Shown in pieces: positions 19,459 through 31,815 of a stretch of DNA of 64,000 nt. Positions within the stretch are counted from its first letter, which is position 1. Each line of letters opens with the position of its first letter. Both the position numbers and the translations under genes were made by a program. The DNA is from Lepisosteus oculatus. Lineage: Eukaryota > Chordata > Actinopteri > Semionotiformes > Lepisosteidae. The notes under the pieces were generated by a model. That model did not search any database and was not told where the DNA came from. It saw only the letters and a program-made list of their open reading frames with translations. The DNA is taken from the NCBI RefSeq assembly GCF_040954835.1, contig NW_027168309.1, positions 124,001 through 188,000 of the forward strand, read 5' to 3'.

Positions 19459-20522
19459 ATTCCGATTTCAACATCATGCCCCCTGAAGGTAGACTGGATT
19501 TCTTTGCGAAGCATTCACCTTTTGGACGTTTCAGGAAAGGTGCGTGTCGATGCCAGACTTGAAAAGCTTTCCATACAAAGAAACAACATAGTGCTTTTGA
19601 TTGATGGGAAACGGCAAGAGCGGTTTGAGCAGCTCCGGCCTCTCAACCGCTTTACAATGTGATCGGCACCTCGGTAGCCAGTTTAGAAGGCTGAAAAGGA
19701 TGCTGGAAGCACAGCGACGTTCTAAAACCAGCGCTTGAAAAGCATCTGCATACATAAAATGTCCATTTCCCCAAAGCTGAATCTGCATCTTCAGAAGATT
19801 GTCAGCTATACGTTTTCGTTCTTTGTTTCCTTTTTTTACGACAAGCTTTCGAGAAATGAACTGTCTATTGTGATGAAGGCTGCATTAGAAATTGTGCATC
19901 TAGCTTAGTTCAATGAAATCGGGAGGTGCACCTGTCTCAAGCGGATGGCTCTTTGCAGGCACACTACGGAAACCTGCGGGCGCAAGTTGGGAGAAGTGAC
20001 TCTTGCAGAGTGTTGAGCTTCGAGAAGAGGGCTCCGCTCAGGAAGATATTTCCACATGTTGAAGAGTCGCTTTTCGCCCTTTCTTTCCCACATTTTTCCA
20101 GTGCGGTTATTGATCGCGTTCAAAATGTTTTCCCAACGTACGTGTTACCTGCAAAATCACAGTGAAACTGTTATGCCCAAAAGATTCCTAATAGTTATTG
20201 TATTAGAATAGCTCTCCAATTTCTTAGCCTTCGTACACGCAATGTTTAAGGAAACGCTAGAGTAAATGAAACTGTAAATAGACAGGAGCTCTTCTTAGTT
20301 TTCATACAAGTTATGATGGCTGCAGCTCCTATCTGCGTCCGGGTGACCGGAGCCAAGGGATTATCTGCGGAACCCTTGATTTATCTCTCGGGCAAGGAGC
20401 TAGATACGCCCTTTTCATCTCGGTTTGATCACACCTGTGCATTAAAACGCAGTGCTCGGTACCATCGAGGTGTAAGAGGTTCAAGGATGAGCGGGAAACT
20501 TTGTTAATAAGGAGACGGGCAC

Positions 20523-20595
20523 CGCCCAACGTGGGGCTCGAACCCACGACCCTGAGATTAAGAGTCTCATGCTCTACCGACTGAGCTAGCCGGGC
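20523..20595 (-). tRNA. tRNA-Lys-CTT: tRNA-Lys (CTT), unit 5
   Basis: Identical by eye to 4047-4119. Confidence 0.97.
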
Positions 20596-21416
20596 GCCGG
20601 TGGAGCTGGTGGTTAACTTGTCCCTGTTGACGGCAATTTGACAAGGTATACTTCCTGGCTTTTCATCATGTGCTGACCGGATTCGAGAGTAGCACACCCT
20701 GTTCTTTGTTGATTACTGTACCTCCAGCAGCGCAAATGTCAGTAATCATTGAAATGTACGACCTACAATCTCCTCAGCATGCCCGCGTGGACTCCTCAGT
20801 GATCATCCTTCTACGTTCTGCTGTAGTTTTCATGCAAGTGAAAACCGTGCTCCAAATAACAGCGGCACAGTTGTATCCTGCGGTAAGCATTCTTCTAATT
20901 CCATCGTTTTGCTCCAGGTAAAAGGTAGCGCATCATAGTGTTGATATTCCAAGGTTTCAGAGTCCGTATTGGATGGCTTGGATGCAGACATCGCTCAGAG
21001 CTCCCAGTATGATTTTCCCGAGTTCAGTTTTGCAGTGTTTTAGTGCTTTACTACTTCCAGTGGGCCTTTGAATGCTCTGCTAAGTAGAGACGTGACATAA
21101 TTACTAATGCGACCGAGTGTGCTGGCTGTTCCTGGTTCGTAATGATTAACGCGAGAAATCAATATAAACATAACTGCTTCGATTTCGAGGTTCAGTTGAA
21201 GCTTTCAAAGAAACTATCAAAGACCTCAGAACAACCGAAGACACATTTGGTCATCTCCGTATTGGTGAAGATTAAAGAGTCCCGCAAGTGTCAAGCTTGC
21301 ACAAACACACACGAGAGAGAAACTCAGGACAGAATTTAAAGAAAGGGAGATGCAGACTATTTGAAGGCACTTTGCTAACCCAATGGCATGCTTATGAATC
21401 GTGCATAGGACACACG

Positions 21417-21488
21417 TAGCAGAGGATGGTTTCGATCCATCGACCTCTGGGTTATGGGCCCAGCACGCTTCCGCTGCGCCACTCTGCT
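21417..21488 (-). tRNA. tRNA-iMet-CAT: Initiator tRNA-Met (CAT), unit 6
   Basis: Canonical form, identical by eye to 822-893. Confidence 0.97.
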
Positions 21489-21767
21489 GACGGCCTCTCT
21501 GCGTGTGGCGCACAACTGCTCTTTTTATTTCCTACATAAGTGATGAAAGAGTTGAAAGTTTCAACGACAAACGCAGACGTCACTTTGAGCGCTTGGTGTT
21601 GTAGCACAAATCATCACATGCTGCTCTACACTGGATTATAAAAGCCGACACATTTTCCAAACATTTTAATGCTGGAGTCACACTGTAGTATTAATAACAG
21701 TGCGATACTCGAGGAGCGTAGTGGGATCGCGGTGGCTCATCAGACCGCCCCGGGACAGGGGGCCCGC

Positions 21768-21850
21768 GTCAGGATGGCCGAGCGGTCTAAGGCGCTGCGT
21801 TCAGGTCGCAGTCTCCCCTGGAGGCGTGGGTTCGAATCCCACTCCTGACA
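21768..21850 (+). tRNA. tRNA-Leu-CAG: tRNA-Leu (CAG), unit 6
   Basis: Identical by eye to 1173-1255. Confidence 0.97.
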
Positions 21851-22201
21851 AAAAGCTTGCTCAGTGCCGTCTCCAGTCGGGTGCAAATGGGTGAAGCAGC
21901 CTGACGCAGGGAACGTGCGCCGATAGGCGTAGGTGTATCCCCTGCCTCTTCCGATTTAGCTCGTGCTCCATAGGATGGAAGCGGATGCTCTGGCTTTTTG
22001 ACTCGAATATAACCTGATCACAACAGAAGGCCGTGCAGCCCAGTGCTGGTTTAAGAATGCCTCGTGTCTTCAGGCCCCTATTCCTTCAGGTTACCCCTTT
22101 GGAATAGTCGTCCGAAAAAGACGGGAAAGGAAAAGCATGTAAGCTCCCACACACTGCGTTAGCATTAGCGGTTGGAATCTGATGGGAGAAAAGCAACCTG
22201 G

Positions 22202-22273
22202 CTCGCCGTCAAGCAATCCATCCCTGGTCTCCCACGTGACAGGCGGGGATACGCACCACTATACTAACGAGGA
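22202..22273 (-). pseudogene. tRNA-Asp (GTC) pseudogene, unit 6
   Basis: Same sequence and lesions as 1607-1678. Confidence 0.88.
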
Positions 22274-22684
22274 GCGCTTGCTTGGCGCTTGAAGACACTT
22301 CCTCTTGCGGCTACTACTGTTTCCGGTTTCGTCTTTTCTTTTCATTCCTCCCAGAGGAGCGCATGAAAACGTTTCCATCTGCGCCATCCTCACCCCTCCA
22401 ATGCTATGGTCCCTGCTCCTCCTGGTGCACTGCAAACACTCATTCAGCCGGTTCTTTCAGTTTGAATAATTAGGTCTTCAAAGGCTGGAAGTAGGGCGCA
22501 AAAGACATGCCAATGCCAAAAGCGTGGCTGTGTGCTTCCAGCTGTGAAATGTCACTGGTGGATGTTGAAGACATTACTTCCAAGGCAGCAGGTCCAAGCG
22601 ATTTAGCGTTTGTACAAGAAGCAGGAAGAGAGAAACGGCACTCCGCCTTTTTCTGGGCAGGCCGAAGCGACAGGAGAAGGGCGC

Positions 22685-22766
22685 CGTAGTGGGCAGGATT
22701 CGAGCCGACGCGGGGAGACCCCAATGGCTTTCTAGCCCATCGCCTTAACCGCTCGGCCACGACTAC
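22685..22766 (-). pseudogene. tRNA-Ser (AGA), probable pseudogene, unit 6
   Basis: Same as 2090-2171. Confidence 0.8.
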
Positions 22767-23523
22767 AGGGAGCGCCGCCGCCGCCGGCTTGCGATCATTT
22801 AACACGGAGGGCGAGGCGGCGGCGGTAACCTTTTTCAATGTCGCTCTCCGCTTCCCCCCAAAAAAAAGCCAAATGACATGCTAGCACTCGGACACCCTTC
22901 AGAAGACTGAAGGGTGGCTTAAAGCTGGAAGGATTAGGTCTCCCCGTTCCGACGCGACAATCGAACTTCCTTAGGCAGAGAGAAAGCAACATCGAGGAGC
23001 GTCAACAAGACTTTAGAAGCTGCGCCACACGCCACTTTCAGTCGCAGTCACAGCAGTTTTAAAGGCAGGAATCGCCTTTGCGAACGCCATGAGAAACAGA
23101 ACGCAAGCTCAGGTCCTGCGGTTTAACAAACAGCCACGGCTTTCATGCGACTGGACATTTCTTTTCTGGAGCGAATTCACTTTCAACTTCAAGAAATTCA
23201 CACAACTTGCGAAATACGAAATACAAATCTGGCTCATCGCTGCACAAGAAATACCGCCGGCTGGCAAGAAAATGACAACGGTGTTTTTCCTTAACGAAAA
23301 ACTTCCCATGGAGAAAAACAACGGCTGTGCGTCTCTGTCGGCTTGATTCAGTTTAATGCAAGTATTCATTCTCCTCCTGGAAAATACAGCTTGCGAAAGA
23401 TGAAATACAATTCTTGGCTTTTCTGGGTGAGTGCAGAAGAAATCCTGCCGGCTGGCAGAAGAATTCCAGCCTTTTTTACTCTTTAACCAGAAACTTGCGA
23501 ATGATACAAAGCAAGCGGGGTGC

Positions 23524-23577
23524 GTTTCTGTGCAGCTGTTAACTGAACAGCTGCTGCTTCAAGCCCACCCAGGGCTC
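23524..23577 (+). pseudogene. tRNA-Asn relic, unit 6
   Basis: Same as the relic at 2929-2982. Confidence 0.75.
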
Positions 23578-24641
23578 ATTCCGATTTCAACATCATGCCC
23601 CCTGAAGGTAGACTGGATTTCTTTGCGAAGCATTCACCTTTTGGACGTTTCAGGAAAGGTGCGTGTCGATGCCAGACTTGAAAAGCTTTCCATACAAAGA
23701 AACAACATAGTGCTTTTGATTGATGGGAAACGGCAAGAGCGGTTTGAGCAGCTCCGGCCTCTCAACCGCTTTACAATGTGATCGGCACCTCGGTAGCCAG
23801 TTTAGAAGGCTGAAAAGGATGCTGGAAGCACAGCGACGTTCTAAAACCAGCGCTTGAAAAGCATCTGCATACATAAAATGTCCATTTCCCCAAAGCTGAA
23901 TCTGCATCTTCAGAAGATTGTCAGCTATACGTTTTCGTTCTTTGTTTCCTTTTTTTACGACAAGCTTTCGAGAAATGAACTGTCTATTGTGATGAAGGCT
24001 GCATTAGAAATTGTGCATCTAGCTTAGTTCAATGAAATCGGGAGGTGCACCTGTCTCAAGCGGATGGCTCTTTGCAGGCACACTACGGAAACCTGCGGGC
24101 GCAAGTTGGGAGAAGTGACTCTTGCAGAGTGTTGAGCTTCGAGAAGAGGGCTCCGCTCAGGAAGATATTTCCACATGTTGAAGAGTCGCTTTTCGCCCTT
24201 TCTTTCCCACATTTTTCCAGTGCGGTTATTGATCGCGTTCAAAATGTTTTCCCAACGTACGTGTTACCTGCAAAATCACAGTGAAACTGTTATGCCCAAA
24301 AGATTCCTAATAGTTATTGTATTAGAATAGCTCTCCAATTTCTTAGCCTTCGTACACGCAATGTTTAAGGAAACGCTAGAGTAAATGAAACTGTAAATAG
24401 ACAGGAGCTCTTCTTAGTTTTCATACAAGTTATGATGGCTGCAGCTCCTATCTGCGTCCGGGTGACCGGAGCCAAGGGATTATCTGCGGAACCCTTGATT
24501 TATCTCTCGGGCAAGGAGCTAGATACGCCCTTTTCATCTCGGTTTGATCACACCTGTGCATTAAAACGCAGTGCTCGGTACCATCGAGGTGTAAGAGGTT
24601 CAAGGATGAGCGGGAAACTTTGTTAATAAGGAGACGGGCAC

Positions 24642-24714
24642 CGCCCAACGTGGGGCTCAAACCCACGACCCTGAGATTAAGAGTCTCATGCTCTACCGAC
24701 TGAGCTAGCCGGGC
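24642..24714 (-). tRNA. tRNA-Lys-CTT: tRNA-Lys (CTT), unit 6, B-box variant
   Basis: Like 4047-4119 except plus-strand A at 24659, which turns C56 into U (T-loop TTTGAGC). C56 is the most sensitive base of the B box for TFIIIC binding and makes the G19-C56 tertiary pair. This copy is therefore probably weakly transcribed or dead. All stems are intact, so a scanner may still call it a tRNA. Confidence 0.85.
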
Positions 24715-25535
24715 GCCGGTGGAGCTGGTGGTTAACTTGTCCCTGTTGACGGCAATTTGACAAGGTATACTTCCTGGCTTTTCATCATGTGCTGACCGGA
24801 TTCGAGAGTAGCACACCCTGTTCTTTGTTGATTACTGTACCTCCAGCAGCGCAAATGTCAGTAATCATTGAAATGTACGACCTACAATCTCCTCAGCATG
24901 CCCGCGTGGACTCCTCAGTGATCATCCTTCTACGTTCTGCTGTAGTTTTCATGCAAGTGAAAACCGTGCTCCAAATAACAGCGGCACAGTTGTATCCTGC
25001 GGTAAGCATTCTTCTAATTCCATCGTTTTGCTCCAGGTAAAAGGTAGCGCATCATAGTGTTGATATTCCAAGGTTTCAGAGTCCGTATTGGATGGCTTGG
25101 ATGCAGACATCGCTCAGAGCTCCCAGTATGATTTTCCCGAGTTCAGTTTTGCAGTGTTTTAGTGCTTTACTACTTCCAGTGGGCCTTTGAATGCTCTGCT
25201 AAGTAGAGACGTGACATAATTACTAATGCGACCGAGTGTGCTGGCTGTTCCTGGTTCGTAATGATTAACGCGAGAAATCAATATAAACATAACTGCTTCG
25301 ATTTCGAGGTTCAGTTGAAGCTTTCAAAGAAACTATCAAAGACCTCAGAACAACCGAAGACACATTTGGTCATCTCCGTATTGGTGAAGATTAAAGAGTC
25401 CCGCAAGTGTCAAGCTTGCACAAACACACACGAGAGAGAAACTCAGGACAGAATTTAAAGAAAGGGAGATGCAGACTATTTGAAGGCACTTTGCTAACCC
25501 AATGGCATGCTTATGAATCGTGCATAGGACACACG

Positions 25536-25607
25536 TAGCAGAGGATGGTTTCGATCCATCGACCTCTGGGTTATGGGCCCAGCACGCTTCCGCTGCGCCA
25601 CTCTGCT
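25536..25607 (-). tRNA. tRNA-iMet-CAT: Initiator tRNA-Met (CAT), unit 7
   Basis: Canonical form, identical by eye to 822-893. Confidence 0.97.
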
Positions 25608-25886
25608 GACGGCCTCTCTGCGTGTGGCGCACAACTGCTCTTTTTATTTCCTACATAAGTGATGAAAGAGTTGAAAGTTTCAACGACAAACGCAGACGTC
25701 ACTTTGAGCGCTTGGTGTTGTAGCACAAATCATCACATGCTGCTCTACACTGGATTATAAAAGCCGACACATTTTCCAAACATTTTAATGCTGGAGTCAC
25801 ACTGTAGTATTAATAACAGTGCGATACTCGAGGAGCGTAGTGGGATCGCGGTGGCTCATCAGACCGCCCCGGGACAGGGGGCCCGC

Positions 25887-25969
25887 GTCAGGATGGCCGA
25901 GCGGTCTAAGGCGCTGCGTTCAGGTCGCAGTCTCCCCTGGAGGCGTGGGTTCGAATCCCACTCCTGACA
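25887..25969 (+). tRNA. tRNA-Leu-CAG: tRNA-Leu (CAG), unit 7
   Basis: Identical by eye to 1173-1255. Confidence 0.97.
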
Positions 25970-26320
25970 AAAAGCTTGCTCAGTGCCGTCTCCAGTCGGG
26001 TGCAAATGGGTGAAGCAGCCTGACGCAGGGAACGTGCGCCGATAGGCGTAGGTGTATCCCCTGCCTCTTCCGATTTAGCTCGTGCTCCATAGGATGGAAG
26101 CGGATGCTCTGGCTTTTTGACTCGAATATAACCTGATCACAACAGAAGGCCGTGCAGCCCAGTGCTGGTTTAAGAATGCCTCGTGTCTTCAGGCCCCTAT
26201 TCCTTCAGGTTACCCCTTTGGAATAGTCGTCCGAAAAAGACGGGAAAGGAAAAGCATGTAAGCTCCCACACACTGCGTTAGCATTAGCGGTTGGAATCTG
26301 ATGGGAGAAAAGCAACCTGG

Positions 26321-26392
26321 CTCGCCGTCAAGCAATCCATCCCTGGTCTCCCACGTGACAGGCGGGGATACGCACCACTATACTAACGAGGA
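26321..26392 (-). pseudogene. tRNA-Asp (GTC) pseudogene, unit 7
   Basis: Same sequence and lesions as 1607-1678. Confidence 0.88.
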
Positions 26393-26803
26393 GCGCTTGC
26401 TTGGCGCTTGAAGACACTTCCTCTTGCGGCTACTACTGTTTCCGGTTTCGTCTTTTCTTTTCATTCCTCCCAGAGGAGCGCATGAAAACGTTTCCATCTG
26501 CGCCATCCTCACCCCTCCAATGCTATGGTCCCTGCTCCTCCTGGTGCACTGCAAACACTCATTCAGCCGGTTCTTTCAGTTTGAATAATTAGGTCTTCAA
26601 AGGCTGGAAGTAGGGCGCAAAAGACATGCCAATGCCAAAAGCGTGGCTGTGTGCTTCCAGCTGTGAAATGTCACTGGTGGATGTTGAAGACATTACTTCC
26701 AAGGCAGCAGGTCCAAGCGATTTAGCGTTTGTACAAGAAGCAGGAAGAGAGAAACGGCACTCCGCCTTTTTCTGGGCAGGCCGAAGCGACAGGAGAAGGG
26801 CGC

Positions 26804-26885
26804 CGTAGTGGGCAGGATTCGAGCCGACGCGGGGAGACCCCAATGGCTTTCTAGCCCATCGCCTTAACCGCTCGGCCACGACTAC
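26804..26885 (-). pseudogene. tRNA-Ser (AGA), probable pseudogene, unit 7
   Basis: Same as 2090-2171. Confidence 0.8.
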
Positions 26886-27642
26886 AGGGAGCGCCGCCGC
26901 CGCCGGCTTGCGATCATTTAACACGGAGGGCGAGGCGGCGGCGGTAACCTTTTTCAATGTCGCTCTCCGCTTCCCCCCAAAAAAAAGCCAAATGACATGC
27001 TAGCACTCGGACACCCTTCAGAAGACTGAAGGGTGGCTTAAAGCTGGAAGGATTAGGTCTCCCCGTTCCGACGCGACAATCGAACTTCCTTAGGCAGAGA
27101 GAAAGCAACATCGAGGAGCGTCAACAAGACTTTAGAAGCTGCGCCACACGCCACTTTCAGTCGCAGTCACAGCAGTTTTAAAGGCAGGAATCGCCTTTGC
27201 GAACGCCATGAGAAACAGAACGCAAGCTCAGGTCCTGCGGTTTAACAAACAGCCACGGCTTTCATGCGACTGGACATTTCTTTTCTGGAGCGAATTCACT
27301 TTCAACTTCAAGAAATTCACACAACTTGCGAAATACGAAATACAAATCTGGCTCATCGCTGCACAAGAAATACCGCCGGCTGGCAAGAAAATGACAACGG
27401 TGTTTTTCCTTAACGAAAAACTTCCCATGGAGAAAAACAACGGCTGTGCGTCTCTGTCGGCTTGATTCAGTTTAATGCAAGTATTCATTCTCCTCCTGGA
27501 AAATACAGCTTGCGAAAGATGAAATACAATTCTTGGCTTTTCTGGGTGAGTGCAGAAGAAATCCTGCCGGCTGGCAGAAGAATTCCAGCCTTTTTTACTC
27601 TTTAACCAGAAACTTGCGAATGATACAAAGCAAGCGGGGTGC

Positions 27643-27696
27643 GTTTCTGTGCAGCTGTTAACTGAACAGCTGCTGGTTCAAGCCCACCCAGGGCTC
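27643..27696 (+). pseudogene. tRNA-Asn relic, unit 7, B-box-like variant
   Basis: Differs from the other relics by G at 27676, the base expected in real tRNA-Asn. The result is GGTTCAAGCCC, which fits the B-box consensus. The D-arm and A box are still missing, so it is not a tRNA gene, although it could bind TFIIIC. Confidence 0.75.
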
Positions 27697-28760
27697 ATTC
27701 CGATTTCAACATCATGCCCCCTGAAGGTAGACTGGATTTCTTTGCGAAGCATTCACCTTTTGGACGTTTCAGGAAAGGTGCGTGTCGATGCCAGACTTGA
27801 AAAGCTTTCCATACAAAGAAACAACATAGTGCTTTTGATTGATGGGAAACGGCAAGAGCGGTTTGAGCAGCTCCGGCCTCTCAACCGCTTTACAATGTGA
27901 TCGGCACCTCGGTAGCCAGTTTAGAAGGCTGAAAAGGATGCTGGAAGCACAGCGACGTTCTAAAACCAGCGCTTGAAAAGCATCTGCATACATAAAATGT
28001 CCATTTCCCCAAAGCTGAATCTGCATCTTCAGAAGATTGTCAGCTATACGTTTTCGTTCTTTGTTTCCTTTTTTTACGACAAGCTTTCGAGAAATGAACT
28101 GTCTATTGTGATGAAGGCTGCATTAGAAATTGTGCATCTAGCTTAGTTCAATGAAATCGGGAGGTGCACCTGTCTCAAGCGGATGGCTCTTTGCAGGCAC
28201 ACTACGGAAACCTGCGGGCGCAAGTTGGGAGAAGTGACTCTTGCAGAGTGTTGAGCTTCGAGAAGAGGGCTCCGCTCAGGAAGATATTTCCACATGTTGA
28301 AGAGTCGCTTTTCGCCCTTTCTTTCCCACATTTTTCCAGTGCGGTTATTGATCGCGTTCAAAATGTTTTCCCAACGTACGTGTTACCTGCAAAATCACAG
28401 TGAAACTGTTATGCCCAAAAGATTCCTAATAGTTATTGTATTAGAATAGCTCTCCAATTTCTTAGCCTTCGTACACGCAATGTTTAAGGAAACGCTAGAG
28501 TAAATGAAACTGTAAATAGACAGGAGCTCTTCTTAGTTTTCATACAAGTTATGATGGCTGCAGCTCCTATCTGCGTCCGGGTGACCGGAGCCAAGGGATT
28601 ATCTGCGGAACCCTTGATTTATCTCTCGGGCAAGGAGCTAGATACGCCCTTTTCATCTCGGTTTGATCACACCTGTGCATTAAAACGCAGTGCTCGGTAC
28701 CATCGAGGTGTAAGAGGTTCAAGGATGAGCGGGAAACTTTGTTAATAAGGAGACGGGCAC

Positions 28761-28833
28761 CGCCCAACGTGGGGCTCGAACCCACGACCCTGAGATTAAG
28801 AGTCTCATGCTCTACCGACTGAGCTAGCCGGGC
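28761..28833 (-). tRNA. tRNA-Lys-CTT: tRNA-Lys (CTT), unit 7
   Basis: Identical by eye to 4047-4119; the unit 6 B-box change is not present. Confidence 0.97.
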
Positions 28834-29654
28834 GCCGGTGGAGCTGGTGGTTAACTTGTCCCTGTTGACGGCAATTTGACAAGGTATACTTCCTGGCTTT
28901 TCATCATGTGCTGACCGGATTCGAGAGTAGCACACCCTGTTCTTTGTTGATTACTGTACCTCCAGCAGCGCAAATGTCAGTAATCATTGAAATGTACGAC
29001 CTACAGTCTCCTCAGCATGCCCGCGTGGACTCCTCAGTGATCATCCTTCTACGTTCTGCTGTAGTTTTCATGCAAGTGAAAACCGTGCTCCAAATAACAG
29101 CGGCACAGTTGTATCCTGCGGTAAGCATTCTTCTAATTCCATCGTTTTGCTCCAGGTAAAAGGTAGCGCATCATAGTGTTGATATTCCAAGGTTTCAGAG
29201 TCCGTATTGGATGGCTTGGATGCAGACATCGCTCAGAGCTCCCAGTATGATTTTCCCGAGTTCAGTTTTGCAGTGTTTTAGTGCTTTACTACTTCCAGTG
29301 GGCCTTTGAATGCTCTGCTAAGTAGAGACGTGACATAATTACTAATGCGACCGAGTGTGCTGGCTGTTCCTGGTTCGTAATGATTAACGCGAGAAATCAA
29401 TATAAACATAACTGCTTCGATTTCGAGGTTCAGTTGAAGCTTTCAAAGAAACTATCAAAGACCTCAGAACAACCGAAGACACATTTGGTCATCTCCGTAT
29501 TGGTGAAGATTAAAGAGTCCCGCAAGTGTCAAGCTTGCACAAACACACACGAGAGAGAAACTCAGGACAGAATTTAAAGAAAGGGAGATGCAGACTATTT
29601 GAAGGCACTTTGCTAACCCAATGGCATGCTTATGAATCGTGCATAGGACACACG

Positions 29655-29726
29655 TAGCAGAGGATGGTTTCGATCCATCGACCTCTGGGTTATGGGCCCA
29701 GCACGCTTCCGCTGCGCCACTCTGCT
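29655..29726 (-). tRNA. tRNA-iMet-CAT: Initiator tRNA-Met (CAT), unit 8
   Basis: Canonical form, identical by eye to 822-893. Confidence 0.97.
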
Positions 29727-30005
29727 GACGGCCTCTCTGCGTGTGGCGCACAACTGCTCTTTTTATTTCCTACATAAGTGATGAAAGAGTTGAAAGTTTC
29801 AACGACAAACGCAGACGTCACTTTGAGCGCTTGGTGTTGTAGCACAAATCATCACATGCTGCTCTACACTGGATTATAAAAGCCGACACATTTTCCAAAC
29901 ATTTTAATGCTGGAGTCACACTGTAGTATTAATAACAGTGCGATACTCGAGGAGCGTAGTGGGATCGCGGTGGCTCATCAGACCGCCCCGGGACAGGGGG
30001 CCCGC

Positions 30006-30088
30006 GTCAGGATGGCCGAGCGGTCTAAGGCGCTGCGTTCAGGTCGCAGTCTCCCCTGGAGGCGTGGGTTCGAATCCCACTCCTGACA
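30006..30088 (+). tRNA. tRNA-Leu-CAG: tRNA-Leu (CAG), unit 8
   Basis: Identical by eye to 1173-1255. Confidence 0.97.
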
Positions 30089-30439
30089 AAAAGCTTGCTC
30101 AGTGCCGTCTCCAGTCGGGTGCAAATGGGTGAAGCAGCCTGACGCAGGGAACGTGCGCCGATAGGCGTAGGTGTATCCCCTGCCTCTTCCGATTTAGCTC
30201 GTGCTCCATAGGATGGAAGCGGATGCTCTGGCTTTTTGACTCGAATATAACCTGATCACAACAGAAGGCCGTGCAGCCCAGTGCTGGTTTAAGAATGCCT
30301 CGTGTCTTCAGGCCCCTATTCCTTCAGGTTACCCCTTTGGAATAGTCGTCCGAAAAAGACGGGAAAGGAAAAGCATGTAAGCTCCCACACACTGCGTTAG
30401 CATTAGCGGTTGGAATCTGATGGGAGAAAAGCAACCTGG

Positions 30440-30511
30440 CTCGCCGTCAAGCAATCCATCCCTGGTCTCCCACGTGACAGGCGGGGATACGCACCACTAT
30501 ACTAACGAGGA
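30440..30511 (-). pseudogene. tRNA-Asp (GTC) pseudogene, unit 8
   Basis: Same sequence and lesions as 1607-1678. Confidence 0.88.
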
Positions 30512-30922
30512 GCGCTTGCTTGGCGCTTGAAGACACTTCCTCTTGCGGCTACTACTGTTTCCGGTTTCGTCTTTTCTTTTCATTCCTCCCAGAGGAGCGC
30601 ATGAAAACGTTTCCATCTGCGCCATCCTCACCCCTCCAATGCTATGGTCCCTGCTCCTCCTGGTGCACTGCAAACACTCATTCAGCCGGTTCTTTCAGTT
30701 TGAATAATTAGGTCTTCAAAGGCTGGAAGTAGGGCGCAAAAGACATGCCAATGCCAAAAGCGTGGCTGTGTGCTTCCAGCTGTGAAATGTCACTGGTGGA
30801 TGTTGAAGACATTACTTCCAAGGCAGCAGGTCCAAGCGATTTAGCGTTTGTACAAGAAGCAGGAAGAGAGAAACGGCACTCCGCCTTTTTCTGGGCAGGC
30901 CGAAGCGACAGGAGAAGGGCGC

Positions 30923-31004
30923 CGTAGTGGGCAGGATTCGAGCCGACGCGGGGAGACCCCAATGGCTTTCTAGCCCATCGCCTTAACCGCTCGGCCACGA
31001 CTAC
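30923..31004 (-). pseudogene. tRNA-Ser (AGA), probable pseudogene, unit 8
   Basis: Same as 2090-2171. Confidence 0.8.
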
Positions 31005-31761
31005 AGGGAGCGCCGCCGCCGCCGGCTTGCGATCATTTAACACGGAGGGCGAGGCGGCGGCGGTAACCTTTTTCAATGTCGCTCTCCGCTTCCCCCCAAA
31101 AAAAAGCCAAATGACATGCTAGCACTCGGACACCCTTCAGAAGACTGAAGGGTGGCTTAAAGCTGGAAGGATTAGGTCTCCCCGTTCCGACGCGACAATC
31201 GAACTTCCTTAGGCAGAGAGAAAGCAACATCGAGGAGCGTCAACAAGACTTTAGAAGCTGCGCCACACGCCACTTTCAGTCGCAGTCACAGCAGTTTTAA
31301 AGGCAGGAATCGCCTTTGCGAACGCCATGAGAAACAGAACGCAAGCTCAGGTCCTGCGGTTTAACAAACAGCCACGGCTTTCATGCGACTGGACATTTCT
31401 TTTCTGGAGCGAATTCACTTTCAACTTCAAGAAATTCACACAACTTGCGAAATACGAAATACAAATCTGGCTCATCGCTGCACAAGAAATACCGCCGGCT
31501 GGCAAGAAAATGACAACGGTGTTTTTCCTTAACGAAAAACTTCCCATGGAGAAAAACAACGGCTGTGCGTCTCTGTCGGCTTGATTCAGTTTAATGCAAG
31601 TATTCATTCTCCTCCTGGAAAATACAGCTTGCGAAAGATGAAATACAATTCTTGGCTTTTCTGGGTGAGTGCAGAAGAAATCCTGCCGGCTGGCAGAAGA
31701 ATTCCAGCCTTTTTTACTCTTTAACCAGAAACTTGCGAATGATACAAAGCAAGCGGGGTGC

Positions 31762-31815
31762 GTTTCTGTGCAGCTGTTAACTGAACAGCTGCTGCTTCAA
31801 GCCCACCCAGGGCTC
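31762..31815 (+). pseudogene. tRNA-Asn relic, unit 8
   Basis: Same as the relic at 2929-2982. Confidence 0.75.

Larger units (their letters stand above)
16477..20595 (+). repeat. Tandem tDNA unit 5
   Basis: Full unit. I noticed no private variant, so it represents the majority form of units 4-16. Confidence 0.98.
20596..24714 (+). repeat. Tandem tDNA unit 6
   Basis: Full unit with one private variant, at 24659, inside the B box of its tRNA-Lys. Confidence 0.98.
24715..28833 (+). repeat. Tandem tDNA unit 7
   Basis: Full unit. Its private C-to-G change at 27676 (offset 2962) falls in the tRNA-Asn relic and gives a consensus-like B box there. Confidence 0.98.
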
